Source of the DNA: Hyphomicrobiales bacterium
Lineage (GTDB): Bacteria; Pseudomonadota; Alphaproteobacteria; Rhizobiales; Rhizobiaceae
Assembly: GCA_900465665.1 (NCBI GenBank)
Contig: UBJO01000054.1
Location: 1 to 35,677 of the forward strand
DNA length: 35,677 bases
Reading direction: 5' to 3'
Under the pieces are notes generated by a model. The model saw only the letters and a program-made list of their open reading frames with translations, was not told the origin of the DNA and did not search any database. The first letter of the stretch is position 1, and every line of letters starts with the position of its first letter. Positions 8,541 to 16,910 of this stretch are shown here, piece by piece. Both the position numbers and the translations under genes were made by a program.

Positions 8541-9263
8541 CTATCCCGCACGGGCAGCACTACGGGCTCGCATATGCTCGAGAAGATGACGACCCGAACC
8601 TTCCACGTGACGGGCAATAAGGTCTGCTGCGGCCTCAGCGTTTCCCGCTTTTACATGCGCGATGAGATCGCGATGTTCAGCAAGAATGGCAGCTCGCCTG
8701 GCGAGCGTGAAGTTGAAGCGTCTACCGACCGCTCTGAGCACTTCGCGGTGCTTCCACCAGAGCTCGGCGGCATGACGGTTATAATGCTTCTGATACATCA
8801 CCGTATGAAAGGCAGTATCCAGCTCGCTGTGCTTGAAGGTGTCGGCGAAGTTATTCTCCTCGATAAGCGCCTGAATGCGTTCGAGCTCCGCGATGTCTTC
8901 CACGGTCGCCATCGTTACGAACCATCGTGTCAATGCCGGCTCGATCAACACCCCGATCTCATAGACGTCCCGGACAAAATCCTGGTCGATCGGTCGCACC
9001 CGCGCCCCGCGGTTCGGTACGAATGTGACGAAACCCTCACCGCGCAGCAATTGCAGCGCTTCACGGACCGGATTGGTCGAGGTCCCGTGCCGTCGAGCGA
9101 GATCTGTCACCACCAGGCGCTCGTTTGCCGCGAGCCGACCTTCGATGATGTCGTCTCTAATCAGCTTGTAGAGGGAGGCCCCTTCGCTGGAGGCGCCGTC
9201 GGCGTCTATGCCTTCGGGCGGCCTTGCTCTGAAATCTGTAGTCTCGGTCAAAATATTCCCCAT
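8541..9263 (-). CDS. GntR-family regulator, FCD (FadR-type) subfamily
   Basis: A 240-residue transcription factor. Residues about 30-95 form the winged helix (LYKLIRDDIIEGRLAANERL, then STNPVREALQLLRGEGFV and a wing PNRGARV). Residues about 100-235 form the helical FCD ligand domain, with Asp/His residues expected to hold a metal (LDTAFH, EHRDLI, ARHV). FCD regulators of this type usually respond to sugar acids or their keto-deoxy derivatives and repress the neighbouring operon. It heads the minus-strand dehydratase run and diverges from the transporter operon at 9458, so it likely controls both. Start is uncertain: an ATG at 9335 would add 24 residues; neither has a strong ribosome binding site. 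A perfect AT-rich palindrome (9262-9278) overlaps the chosen start. Confidence 0.93.
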   Translation of the reverse strand: MGNILTETTDFRARPPEGIDADGASSEGASLYKLIRDDIIEGRLAANERLVVTDLARRHGTSTNPVREALQLLRGEGFVTFVPNRGARVRPIDQDFVRDVYEIGVLIEPALTRWFVTMATVEDIAELERIQALIEENNFADTFKHSELDTAFHTVMYQKHYNRHAAELWWKHREVLRAVGRRFNFTLARRAAILAEHRDLIAHVKAGNAEAAADLIARHVEGSGRHLLEHMRARSAARAG

Positions 9264-9278
9264 AAATACTCTATTTAT
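9262..9278. promoter_or_regulatory. Candidate operator, perfect AT palindrome
   Basis: ATAAATA-CTC-TATTTAT, a perfect 7+3+7 inverted repeat, lies directly at the start of the GntR gene and in the interval leading to the divergent transport operon. Size and symmetry fit the dimeric winged-helix operators bound by GntR proteins. If the regulator starts further upstream at 9335, the site would lie inside its coding sequence. Confidence 0.45.
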
Positions 9279-9457
9279 TCGACTACCACGCAAATCTTCC
9301 GCAAACAATGTACGATTTTGCCGATTGACAGACATTCTTTGATCTGAAAACGTGCAATTCGTCCGATAGGATACACTGACTTGAGGAGGTCAGCTCCGGC
9401 GGATGGGGACCGCTCGCACGAGTAGAGCGGCATGGGAGAACCTGGAGGATACCTGTG

Positions 9458-10933
9458 ATGAGGATTTCATTCGGCGGTGCCGTCCTGCGCCGCACTATCT
9501 CTACGGCGTTGCTGGTGTCGCTTATGTCTACTTCGGCAATGAGCGCGTCTGTCGACCTGAGCAAGTGGTCGCCAGACTACGTTCGTTCTATTGCCGGCAC
9601 CAAGGACTTCGATACAGCCGCCGAGTGCGGCAAGGTAACGCCGTTGGACTATAAAGGTCGTCTGACGTTCTGGTACCAAGGCATTTTCGAAGGAGATCCA
9701 GATTCGCTGCGTGAGTATTACAAGGAATTCTTCGCAACGTTTCGCAAGACCTATCCGAACATCCAGCTGGAGGAACAGGGGCTCACCTACAACGATCTGC
9801 TCGACAAATTCCGCACCGCACTTCTGGGCAACGCCGCCCCGATGGCGGTCCGCCTTCAAATCCTTGGGGGCGTAGAGTTTGCGTCAAAGGGATACCTCCA
9901 GCCTCTTAAGCCGGAAGATATCGGCTATTCGACCCAAGATTTCTGGCCCGGCGCGATGAAAGCCGTCACGTGGGATGGCGTGGGCTATGGCATTCCGACC
10001 AACAACGAGACAATGGCCTTCATCTGGAATGCTGATATCTTTAAGCGAGCTGGACTTGACCCTGACAAGGCACCTGCGACCTGGGATGATGTCGTCAAGT
10101 ATTCCAAGCAGATCCATGACAAGCTTGGCGTTTCCGGTTATGGGCTCGTCGCCCGAAAGAACGCTGGCAACACGCCGTATCGTTTCATGCCGCAGCTGTG
10201 GGCCTACGGCGGCGGCGTGTTCGATGAGGCGTCCAAAGATCCGACGTACAAAGAGGTCGAGCTCGCCAGCCCTCAAAGCAAGGCCGCGCTCCAGGCTTCT
10301 TACGACATGTACGTCCGCGACAAGTCGGTCCCCGTGTCGGCACTCACCAACCAGCAGGCCGACAATCAACCACTGTTCCTGGCTGGCCAGCTCGGAATGA
10401 TGGTTTCGCATCCGTCCGATTATGACGTGATGCTGGATCTGCAGAAGAAGGCCACTGCAACCGACAAAGAAAAGGCGCAGACTGTCATCGACAACATGCG
10501 TTATGGCCTTATCCCGACCGGGCCGGACGGCAAACGTGCAGTCGTCTTTGGCGGCTCAAATATCCACATTTTGAAGCCAGAATATGTAGAGGGAGGAAAG
10601 GTAGACGAGCCCGCTGCCAAAGCGATCGCCTGCATGTGGGCAAGCCCAGAATGGTCATTGAAGCTTGCTTACGTTGGCTCAAACCCTGGAAACCTGAACG
10701 GTTTCACGACCAAGTGGATGAAGGATCGTCTGGAAAAGATCAAGTTTCTCGATGTGACCACGTCGATGCTGCCTTACGGCATCCCCTTCCCGGCACTACC
10801 GCAGTCTCCTGAGATTATGAACATTATTGTTCCAGACATGCTGCAAAACGCATTGACGGGAGCCATGACGGTCGACCAGGCAGCAGACGATGCTGCCGCG
10901 AAAGTCAAGTCTCTGATGGACGGTGGGCTCTAG
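9458..10933 (+). CDS. Sugar ABC transporter, extracellular solute-binding protein
   Basis: A 491-residue periplasmic binding protein of the CUT1 (family 1, UgpB/MalE-like) type. The signal peptide covers about residues 1-30: RR near the N-terminus, hydrophobic core, then SAMSA before SVDLS. The mature protein opens the two-lobed fold with RLTFWYQG and includes DLLDKFRTALLGNAAP and GIPTNNETMAFIWNADIFKRAGLDP, the standard hinge-side motif of this family. It is longer than the common 410-430 residues, with an extra N-terminal segment (about 30-70) before the first strand. GGAGG at 9444-9448 favours the ATG at 9458 over the GTG at 9455. It is the first gene of the plus-strand operon and delivers substrate to the permeases downstream. 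Given the dehydratases, the ligand is probably a sugar acid or an oligosaccharide that contains one. Confidence 0.95.
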   Translation: MRISFGGAVLRRTISTALLVSLMSTSAMSASVDLSKWSPDYVRSIAGTKDFDTAAECGKVTPLDYKGRLTFWYQGIFEGDPDSLREYYKEFFATFRKTYPNIQLEEQGLTYNDLLDKFRTALLGNAAPMAVRLQILGGVEFASKGYLQPLKPEDIGYSTQDFWPGAMKAVTWDGVGYGIPTNNETMAFIWNADIFKRAGLDPDKAPATWDDVVKYSKQIHDKLGVSGYGLVARKNAGNTPYRFMPQLWAYGGGVFDEASKDPTYKEVELASPQSKAALQASYDMYVRDKSVPVSALTNQQADNQPLFLAGQLGMMVSHPSDYDVMLDLQKKATATDKEKAQTVIDNMRYGLIPTGPDGKRAVVFGGSNIHILKPEYVEGGKVDEPAAKAIACMWASPEWSLKLAYVGSNPGNLNGFTTKWMKDRLEKIKFLDVTTSMLPYGIPFPALPQSPEIMNIIVPDMLQNALTGAMTVDQAADDAAAKVKSLMDGGL

Positions 10934-11008
10934 AAGCGGTCCGCAATCTGACCGACTGTCGATTAAACTGCAGCCGGTCTCTTCCCTCCGGATTAAGGGC
11001 TTCGAACA

Positions 11009-11968
11009 GTGACGATTCTAACCGGCAAGGCCGACGTGTCCCTCGTCAACCAGCATCGCAAGAGCAGTGTCGTGCGCAGGATATGGGATCACCGCTTCGA
11101 TTATGCGTACGTGCTCCCCTCTATTGCCGTCATGCTCATCGTCATAGCGTATCCGATCTACTACACGATCGAGCTGTCTTTCTTCAATACGCCTCCTGGC
11201 CTACAGCTTCGCGACAAGATCTTTGTCGGACTAGATAATTACACGTCGATCCTGAAGAGCCCGGTCTTTTGGACGGTCACCAAGAACACGCTGATCTGGA
11301 CTGTCGGATCCACGTTCATCTCCTTCGTCCTGGGTTTTGCCTGCGCATTGGCTCTGCATCGTGATTTCGCGGGCCGCGCAATTTTACGCGCCATCCTCAT
11401 CATTCCGTGGGTGATCAGTGCGGTTGCCGCGTCCTACATCTGGAAATGGATATACCACTCGGATTTCGGCGTAATCGGAGCGGTGCTGGTGGGCCTTGGC
11501 CTTGCCGATCGACCACCAAACTTCATAGACAATGTGGATACGGTGCTTCCCGCGCTTATCGTCGTGAACATCTGGCGTGAGTTTCCATTCGCGATGATCA
11601 TGATGATGGCGGGCCTCCAGACGGTGCCTGACCAACTCCTGCGGGCAGCCAAAGTCGACGGAGCCAATGCTTGGCAACGATTCTGGCACGTTACATTCCC
11701 GCATGTGAGAAATGTCTCGACAGTGACCATTCTTCTGTTGGCGGTCGCCAACTTCAACTCGTTCATCATTCCGTGGATCATGACGGGCGGCGGGCCGTCG
11801 AACGCCTCGCATATCTGGATCACACACATTTACGAACTGGCGTTCGGCCGTCAGCGCTGGGGTGTGGCATCAGCGTATTCTGTCCTGTTGTTTTTGATCT
11901 TGATGTCCTTTGGCTACTTCTACGTCCGGGCACTCAGCAGCAATGACCAGAAGGGGGGAGCAGAATGA
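11009..11968 (+). CDS. Sugar ABC transporter permease (MalF/UgpA type)
   Basis: A 319-residue inner-membrane permease with about six transmembrane helices; the first is near residues 31-55. The cytoplasmic EAA loop that docks the ATPase is at about residues 211-232 (RAAKVDGANAWQRFWHVTFP), with the conserved Asp-Gly. The start is a GTG at 11009, with AAGGG at 10995-10999 nine bases upstream; no better ATG exists before the first helix. It comes 75 bases after the binding-protein gene and overlaps the next permease by four bases (ATGA), so the two are translationally coupled. It forms the translocation pore together with the permease at 11965. Confidence 0.95.
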   Translation: MTILTGKADVSLVNQHRKSSVVRRIWDHRFDYAYVLPSIAVMLIVIAYPIYYTIELSFFNTPPGLQLRDKIFVGLDNYTSILKSPVFWTVTKNTLIWTVGSTFISFVLGFACALALHRDFAGRAILRAILIIPWVISAVAASYIWKWIYHSDFGVIGAVLVGLGLADRPPNFIDNVDTVLPALIVVNIWREFPFAMIMMMAGLQTVPDQLLRAAKVDGANAWQRFWHVTFPHVRNVSTVTILLLAVANFNSFIIPWIMTGGGPSNASHIWITHIYELAFGRQRWGVASAYSVLLFLILMSFGYFYVRALSSNDQKGGAE

Positions 11969-12852
11969 GTGCGATCGCGGACACGAAGCCAATTCAAGAT
12001 CGCCGAAGAAGCCGGATCGACGGATGGCGCTGGGGCGGACGCATCTTTCTCCTCTTCATGTTGCTCTACACAGCGCTGCCCATGGTCTGGATGTTGATCA
12101 CATCGATCAAGTCGGGCTTTGCCGCTATGCAGTTCCCGCCGCAATGGTGGCCAGACCAGCCTACGCTCGCGAGCTATAAAAAGCTGCTCGATCCACAAAA
12201 CAGCGTGGGCCAGGACTTTCTGCGTTTCTTTTGGAACAGCTTGTTCGTCTCGACAGCCACGACGATCATGTCGGTCATTGTGGCAGTCCCCGCGGCCTAC
12301 GCGTTCTCACGCTTCACCTTCCCAGGCCGGAACTTCATGTTCTTCGCGGTCCTTCTGCGCAACATGTTTCCCGCTGTCATCTTTCTCGTCCCGCTTTTCA
12401 TTTTGATGCGTGCGATCGGCCTTGTGAACACTCATGGTTCCCTCGTTCTCACCTACCTTACATTCGGCCTGCCACTGGCTATCTGGCTGTTAAAAGGGTT
12501 TTACGACAACATCCCGATCCAGTTGGAACAAGCAGCTCGTATCGATGGCGCAACGCGCTTTCAGGCCTTCGTCTTGATTGTCGTGCCACTCTCCACGCCC
12601 GGGATCATTGCTACTGCGATCTATTCCTTCATTGGCGCGTGGAACGAGTACATCTATGCCTACACATTCCTATCAAAGAACGACCAATTGACCCTACCGG
12701 TAGGTATCCAGCGGTTTTTCTCAGAAAACACGACGGACTTTCCCGGTCTGATGGCGGCCAGTTTCATGATGAGCGTGCCCGTCGTCGTCCTGTTCCTTCT
12801 TCTGCAACGATACTTCGTACGCGCGCTCACCGAAGGCGCTGTCAAGCACTAA
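11965..12852 (+). CDS. Sugar ABC transporter permease (MalG/UgpE type)
   Basis: A 295-residue inner-membrane permease, the second half of the heterodimeric pore. The first membrane helix is near residues 26-47; the EAA loop is at about 187-206 (EQAARIDGATRFQAFVLIVVP), followed by the last two helices and the WNEYIYAYTFLS segment typical of the MalG group. The start overlaps the preceding stop (ATGA) and is preceded by a purine-rich GGGGGGAG. A purine-rich ribosome binding site for the ATPase gene follows right after its stop. Confidence 0.95.
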   Translation: MSAIADTKPIQDRRRSRIDGWRWGGRIFLLFMLLYTALPMVWMLITSIKSGFAAMQFPPQWWPDQPTLASYKKLLDPQNSVGQDFLRFFWNSLFVSTATTIMSVIVAVPAAYAFSRFTFPGRNFMFFAVLLRNMFPAVIFLVPLFILMRAIGLVNTHGSLVLTYLTFGLPLAIWLLKGFYDNIPIQLEQAARIDGATRFQAFVLIVVPLSTPGIIATAIYSFIGAWNEYIYAYTFLSKNDQLTLPVGIQRFFSENTTDFPGLMAASFMMSVPVVVLFLLLQRYFVRALTEGAVKH

Positions 12853-12862
12853 GGAGTTGCCT

Positions 12863-13960
12863 GTGGCCCATGTGGTCTTGAAAGATCTGATCAAAAATTA
12901 CGGCAGCTTCAATGCTGTCAAAAGCGTTTCGCTAACGGTCAACGACGGCGAGTTCGTAGCGCTTGTCGGCCCTTCGGGCTGTGGCAAAACCACGACGCTC
13001 AACTTGGTGGCCGGCCTTACCTCAGTGACATCGGGCGATATTTTGATTGGCGACCAGGTCGTCAACGACCTCGACCCCAAGGATCGGGACATCGCAATGG
13101 TTTTCCAGAACTATGCGCTTTACCCTCAGAAATCCGTCTACAAGAACCTGGCATTCCCGCTCCAGATGCGCAAACTGCCGAAAGACGAGATCGACAGGAA
13201 AGTCAAAGAGGCGGCGCGTGTCCTCGATATGACGCAACTGCTCGAGCGCAAGCCACGCGAACTTTCAGGCGGTCAACAGCAGCGCGTGGCACTGGGCCGA
13301 GCCCTTGTCCGTGACCCGGCGGTGTTTCTAATGGATGAGCCCCTCTCAAATCTCGATGCGAAGCTGCGCGTACAGATGCGCTCCGAGATAAAGCGGTTCC
13401 ATCAGGATCTGAAAGCGACGATTATCTACGTAACCCACGATCAGCTTGAAGCGGTAACAATGGCTGACCGAATGGCCGTAATGAATGGCGGCTATCTTCA
13501 GCAGTACGACACGCCTGCGCAAGTGTTTGCCAACCCAGTGAACATGTTCGTTGCAAGTTTCGTTGGCAGTCCGGCAATGAGCCTCGTTCCGCTTCAGGCC
13601 TCGACGTCCAACGGCAGCACTTTTTTGACAAGCGCGGAAGGTTGGCAGCTTGAACTCTCGCCGAAGAACGCCCGCAAGGTTGCGAAAGCATCCTCCAACA
13701 AGGTTGTTCTGGGCGCGCGTCATTCGACGATAAGGCTTCACAAGAACGCGGAACCGGGATGCGTCCCTGCAAAGGCGTACACGGTCGAGCCAACTGGAGA
13801 CATCACGTTCGTACAGGCATTTCTATCTGGCGCAATCGTAAATATCAGCGTGCCGCCATCGGTTCCTGTCTCGCCAGACGAGCCAGTTTGGCTCGAATTC
13901 GATCAAGAGCGGCTGCACTTGTTCGACGGTGAAACCGAAATGGCCCTCAGGTCCGAGTAA
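12863..13960 (+). CDS. Sugar ABC transporter ATPase (UgpC/MalK type)
   Basis: A 365-residue peripheral ATPase powering import. Walker A is GPSGCGKT (36-43), the Q loop is in VFQNYALYP (80-88), the signature is LSGGQQQR (134-141), Walker B is VFLMDEP (154-160) and the switch is THD. A C-terminal OB/TOBE regulatory region (from about residue 240) completes the MalK architecture. AAGGAG at 12851-12856, six bases before the GTG at 12863, decides the start; a TTG at 12857 would sit on the ribosome binding site. It overlaps the following dehydratase only if that gene starts upstream of 13995. It is similar in its ATPase half to the ATPase at 34336 but belongs to a different transporter. Confidence 0.95.
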   Translation: MAHVVLKDLIKNYGSFNAVKSVSLTVNDGEFVALVGPSGCGKTTTLNLVAGLTSVTSGDILIGDQVVNDLDPKDRDIAMVFQNYALYPQKSVYKNLAFPLQMRKLPKDEIDRKVKEAARVLDMTQLLERKPRELSGGQQQRVALGRALVRDPAVFLMDEPLSNLDAKLRVQMRSEIKRFHQDLKATIIYVTHDQLEAVTMADRMAVMNGGYLQQYDTPAQVFANPVNMFVASFVGSPAMSLVPLQASTSNGSTFLTSAEGWQLELSPKNARKVAKASSNKVVLGARHSTIRLHKNAEPGCVPAKAYTVEPTGDITFVQAFLSGAIVNISVPPSVPVSPDEPVWLEFDQERLHLFDGETEMALRSE

Positions 13961-13994
13961 TGGTGGACGAGCGGATTATGGGGCGTCAATCACG

Positions 13995-15152
13995 ATGAAG
14001 CTCAAAATTACAGCGATCAAGCCCTATCCGGTTTGGGTCGGCATACGCAACCAGATGCTCGTAAAGGTGGAGACCGACAGCGGCATCTTTGGGTGGGGCG
14101 AGAGCGGCTTGAGCGGGCGCGAAAAAGCGGTTGCCGCGGTTGTTGAGCACTATCGCGAATTCCTGATCGGGCGTGATGCGATGCAGATCGGTCGTATCTG
14201 GCAAGAACTTTATCGAAGTCAGTACTTTGAAGGCGGTCGCGTCCTGCAGGCAGCTATCTCCGCGATCGATATTGCACTGCACGACATCAAGGGGAAAGCG
14301 CTAGGTGTACCTGCCTACGAGCTGCTAGGGGGCAAACAGCGAGAACGGGTACCCACTTTTGCCTCAACCGGGGACGAGGCGGAGGGGGATAAAGCGATCG
14401 AACGTGCGATCGAACTGCGCGCACAGGGCTGGCAAGCGATCCGCTTCTTCCCGGCAGGGCAAAGCAGTCGAGACATTTTCGAGCCGCGCGAATCGATTGG
14501 CGCTACCGCTGCGATGCTGAACAAGGCCCGCGAGGCTTTGGGGAGTGAAGTCGTTTTGGGCATTGACTACCATCATAGGCTATCAGTCGCTGAAGCAGCA
14601 AGCTTCTGCAGCAAGCTTGACCGCGGCGTTCTAGACTTTCTAGAAGAGCCAATCAGGGACGAAACGCCGGGTGCCTACGCCGCGCTGCGCAAGATGACCG
14701 ACATACCGTTTGCGATCGGCGAGGAGTTCGCCAGCAAGTGGCAGTTTATTCCTTACATCGAGCAGGACCTGCATCAGTTCAATCGCATTGATGTGTGCAA
14801 TGTCGGCGGCCTTACCGAGGCGATGAAAGTAGCCGGCTGGTCCGAGGCTCACTACGTCGACCTTATGCCTCACAATCCTCTTGGTCCGGTATGCACCGCG
14901 GCTACGATCCACCTTGGCGCGGCCGTGGCAAACTTTGCCTGGCTGGAGACCAGAGCCCCCGAAACCAAGCTAGGCTTCGACAATTCCGAGTTCTTTCCCG
15001 TGCAACCCAGACTGGACGGAACAGAATATCCGGTGAGCGACCTCCCTGGTCTCGGTGTCGAAGTCAACGAGGATGCGATCGCGGCTCAGAGCTTTCGTTT
15101 TTGGGAAGCGCCTCATCTCACACGCCGCGACGGATCCGTGACCAATTGGTAG
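13995..15152 (+). CDS. Galactonate dehydratase-like enzyme (enolase superfamily), copy 4
   Basis: A 385-residue mandelate racemase/MLE-group protein. The first metal ligand region is Asp191-Tyr-His193-His-Arg, then Glu217 (FLEEP), Glu243 (AIGEEF) and His293 (MPHNPLGP). The 26-26-50 spacing and the Asp-x-His plus Pro-His-x-Pro-Leu-Gly-Pro motifs match my recollection of E. coli DgoD (Asp183/His185, Glu209, Glu235, His285), where the two histidines are the acid and base. This supports dehydration of D-galactonate or a close aldonate to the 2-keto-3-deoxy acid. Unlike DgoD, the second-strand segment has no lysine (AIRFFPAG, Arg150). The ATG at 13995 gives the family MKLKITAIKPYPV opening; the ribosome binding site is only moderate (GGGG at 13980-13983). 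It follows the transporter genes and precedes the RraA-type gene by 21 bases. Confidence 0.93.
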   Translation: MKLKITAIKPYPVWVGIRNQMLVKVETDSGIFGWGESGLSGREKAVAAVVEHYREFLIGRDAMQIGRIWQELYRSQYFEGGRVLQAAISAIDIALHDIKGKALGVPAYELLGGKQRERVPTFASTGDEAEGDKAIERAIELRAQGWQAIRFFPAGQSSRDIFEPRESIGATAAMLNKAREALGSEVVLGIDYHHRLSVAEAASFCSKLDRGVLDFLEEPIRDETPGAYAALRKMTDIPFAIGEEFASKWQFIPYIEQDLHQFNRIDVCNVGGLTEAMKVAGWSEAHYVDLMPHNPLGPVCTAATIHLGAAVANFAWLETRAPETKLGFDNSEFFPVQPRLDGTEYPVSDLPGLGVEVNEDAIAAQSFRFWEAPHLTRRDGSVTNW

Positions 15153-15173
15153 ACACTTAAACTGGAGATGATC

Positions 15174-15923
15174 ATGAGTGAGACCCTAGATATCCAGCGA
15201 CCTGCGAAAGAACTAATCGCTGCGCTGAAGGACATCGGTGCAGCAACAATCGCGGGCACACTCGGCCATATGGGGTTTCGCAATCCGCACATGGTCGGCC
15301 CCGTCTCGCAAAGCCGAGGCAAGACAATTGTGGGGCCCGCCCTGACGCTTCAGTTCATGCCACAGCGACCGGATCTTTTCAGTGAAGGCGAGTACGCGGA
15401 TCCAGAGACCCAATTGCATCGGCACGTTCTTTACCATGTTCAGGAAGGCGACGTCGTCGTTGTGGATGCTCGCGGAGACATGAGCTCAGGTGTCTTTGGT
15501 GATATGATGTCCACCTATTTCAAGGGGCGCGGCGGAGCCGGCATCGTTATCGATGGCTGCATGCGCGATAGGCCAAATGTTGAAAAGCTCGACCTGTCGC
15601 TATGGTTGCGCGGCTGGACGCCGAATTACCACGTCCAAACAAGTATCTACCCAAACGCGGTCAATGTTCCGATCGCGTGCGGCGGTGTCACGGTCATTCC
15701 TGGCGACATAATCGTGGCTGACGACGATGGCGTGGTGGTGCTTCCAGTTGCGATGGCTGCAAGGGTAATCGAAGAATCAAAGTCGCATCATGAATGGGAG
15801 GAGTTTTCGCGTTCGAAACTGATGGCGGGCGGATCGCTGCAACGCTACTATCCTCTTCATGACGACGCCAGGGCAGAGTATGAAGAATGGCGAGAACGAG
15901 CTCGGACGCCGCAGGGATTGTGA
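15174..15923 (+). CDS. RraA/HMG-aldolase family protein, probable keto-acid aldolase
   Basis: A 249-residue protein of the RraA / 4-hydroxy-4-methyl-2-oxoglutarate aldolase fold. Catalytically relevant positions of the aldolase branch are present: the GVFGDMM loop (about 106-112) and the GAGIVIDGCMRD segment, whose Arg131 and Asp132 bind substrate and metal in the known aldolases. It is therefore more likely a class II pyruvate aldolase than a ribonuclease inhibitor; it is also longer than E. coli RraA (about 160). In a sugar-acid operon it may cleave the 2-keto-3-deoxy acid made by the dehydratases. GGAG at 15164-15167 fits the ATG at 15174 rather than the one at 15168. It is the last gene of the operon, with no clear terminator behind it. 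Some databases would label it dimethylmenaquinone methyltransferase, an old misannotation. Confidence 0.88.
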   Translation: MSETLDIQRPAKELIAALKDIGAATIAGTLGHMGFRNPHMVGPVSQSRGKTIVGPALTLQFMPQRPDLFSEGEYADPETQLHRHVLYHVQEGDVVVVDARGDMSSGVFGDMMSTYFKGRGGAGIVIDGCMRDRPNVEKLDLSLWLRGWTPNYHVQTSIYPNAVNVPIACGGVTVIPGDIIVADDDGVVVLPVAMAARVIEESKSHHEWEEFSRSKLMAGGSLQRYYPLHDDARAEYEEWRERARTPQGL

Positions 15924-16754
15924 GTGTCTTTGACGTCGTAGATATAAAGTCTCGCTCAGCCAGCCGCGGTCTCGGACATGGAAAAAATGAATCGCTGGAT
16001 TATGGTCAGGTGAAACGATCGGATTGATCTCTTGGGGCTGGGAGAGGAGGACATGCGTGTATTCGACCGCGGTCGCAAGCTGCTCTCCGACACTCATCCT
16101 GATCACTCACCGACCTGGTGAGGTTTAGGCACTCACGACCGTGACATCAAGGATTGATGGCAAGTTTGTCAATGGGGGCCTCCAGGAGTTGACCAAGGCG
16201 ACTAGCCTTGTTTTCGAATCCCACGTCGCAACAGACAGCGGCTGTTTCGTTTGTCGCGTGCCGGAGGTCTAAGGACCGCGGCCGTGGCATCAATCTTCAC
16301 GACAACGCAGTAGTGTCAGACCAGAGAGTACTTTGACCTGAGCGCCTTCGAGCTCCTTCGTTCGCAACCCCGCAACACCAGGCAGTCCTTGCGGCCAGTT
16401 TCTCGCTCATCTCACGAAGCTCATCTTTTTCGAGCCTCTCGATGCCAGTGAGCTTTTCTCGGAGCCGGTGAGGTCGAATTGAGCTCCTTCGCCGGCAGCG
16501 CTTTTCCCTGGCGGCTGGGAATTATGACGGACGACGCATATTCCAGCCGGAACCGCGCCAGTTGTTATCAAATAAGACGACGGTGCTCGAATGACCACCG
16601 GCACGTTGACCCGAGGATCGCGCCACTGGCACTAATGGGTATGCGCGCAGGTTCGCATTTGCTCTTCACAGGGATGACGGCAGTGATCCTGGGATTGGAA
16701 CTCAAACCGTTGATCGTACGTTGTGTCGTCGCTGTCAAAGGAGCGACCATTTTT
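15924..16754. other. Gene-poor stretch after the sugar-acid operon
   Basis: No gene recognised over 830 bases. The only notable frame is a 22-codon one at 16053-16121 with an unusually strong GAGGAGG right before its ATG. The rest shows overlapping short frames on both strands and no domain. There is no terminator hairpin with a T run directly behind the operon. Confidence 0.4.
16053..16121 (+). CDS. Possible 22-residue peptide with strong ribosome binding site
   Basis: GAGAGGAGG ends at 16050, and an ATG follows at 16053 with a 22-codon frame (MRVFDRGRKLLSDTHPDHSP...) ending in TGA at 16119-16121. The peptide is basic then polar, without a membrane segment. The ribosome binding site is better than most in the window, which is the only evidence. 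It may be the surviving 5' end of a lost gene or a real small peptide; I recognise no relative. Confidence 0.22.
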   Translation: MRVFDRGRKLLSDTHPDHSPTW

Positions 16755-16910
16755 ATGTCCAACGCTAACAAAGTCCGCCAACGCATGTATACTTTTGTCG
16801 CAGTTATCTTCGCCGTTGGTGTCGTGATCGCTGGTAGTTATTTGATCATGGCCAAGCCTGGAGAGAGCGACGACAAACCCGTCGCGGAAGTGATCAATCC
16901 GAACGGCTGA
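16755..16910 (+). CDS. Small single-pass membrane protein
   Basis: A 51-residue protein with a basic N-terminus (MSNANKVRQRM), one hydrophobic helix at about residues 12-32 (YTFVAVIFAVGVVIAGSYLIM) and a short acidic tail (KPGESDDKPVAEVINPNG). By charge the N-terminus should be cytoplasmic and the tail periplasmic. AAAGGAG at 16737-16743 lies 11 bases before the ATG at 16755 and decides the start against longer in-frame options. No family recognised; small inner-membrane proteins like this often modulate larger complexes, but there is no evidence for a partner. It stands alone. Confidence 0.55.
   Translation: MSNANKVRQRMYTFVAVIFAVGVVIAGSYLIMAKPGESDDKPVAEVINPNG

Noticed and set aside
8574..9347. 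257-codon plus-strand frame
   Set aside because: Exactly opposite the GntR gene, whose winged-helix and FCD domains are clear; the translation has no domain.
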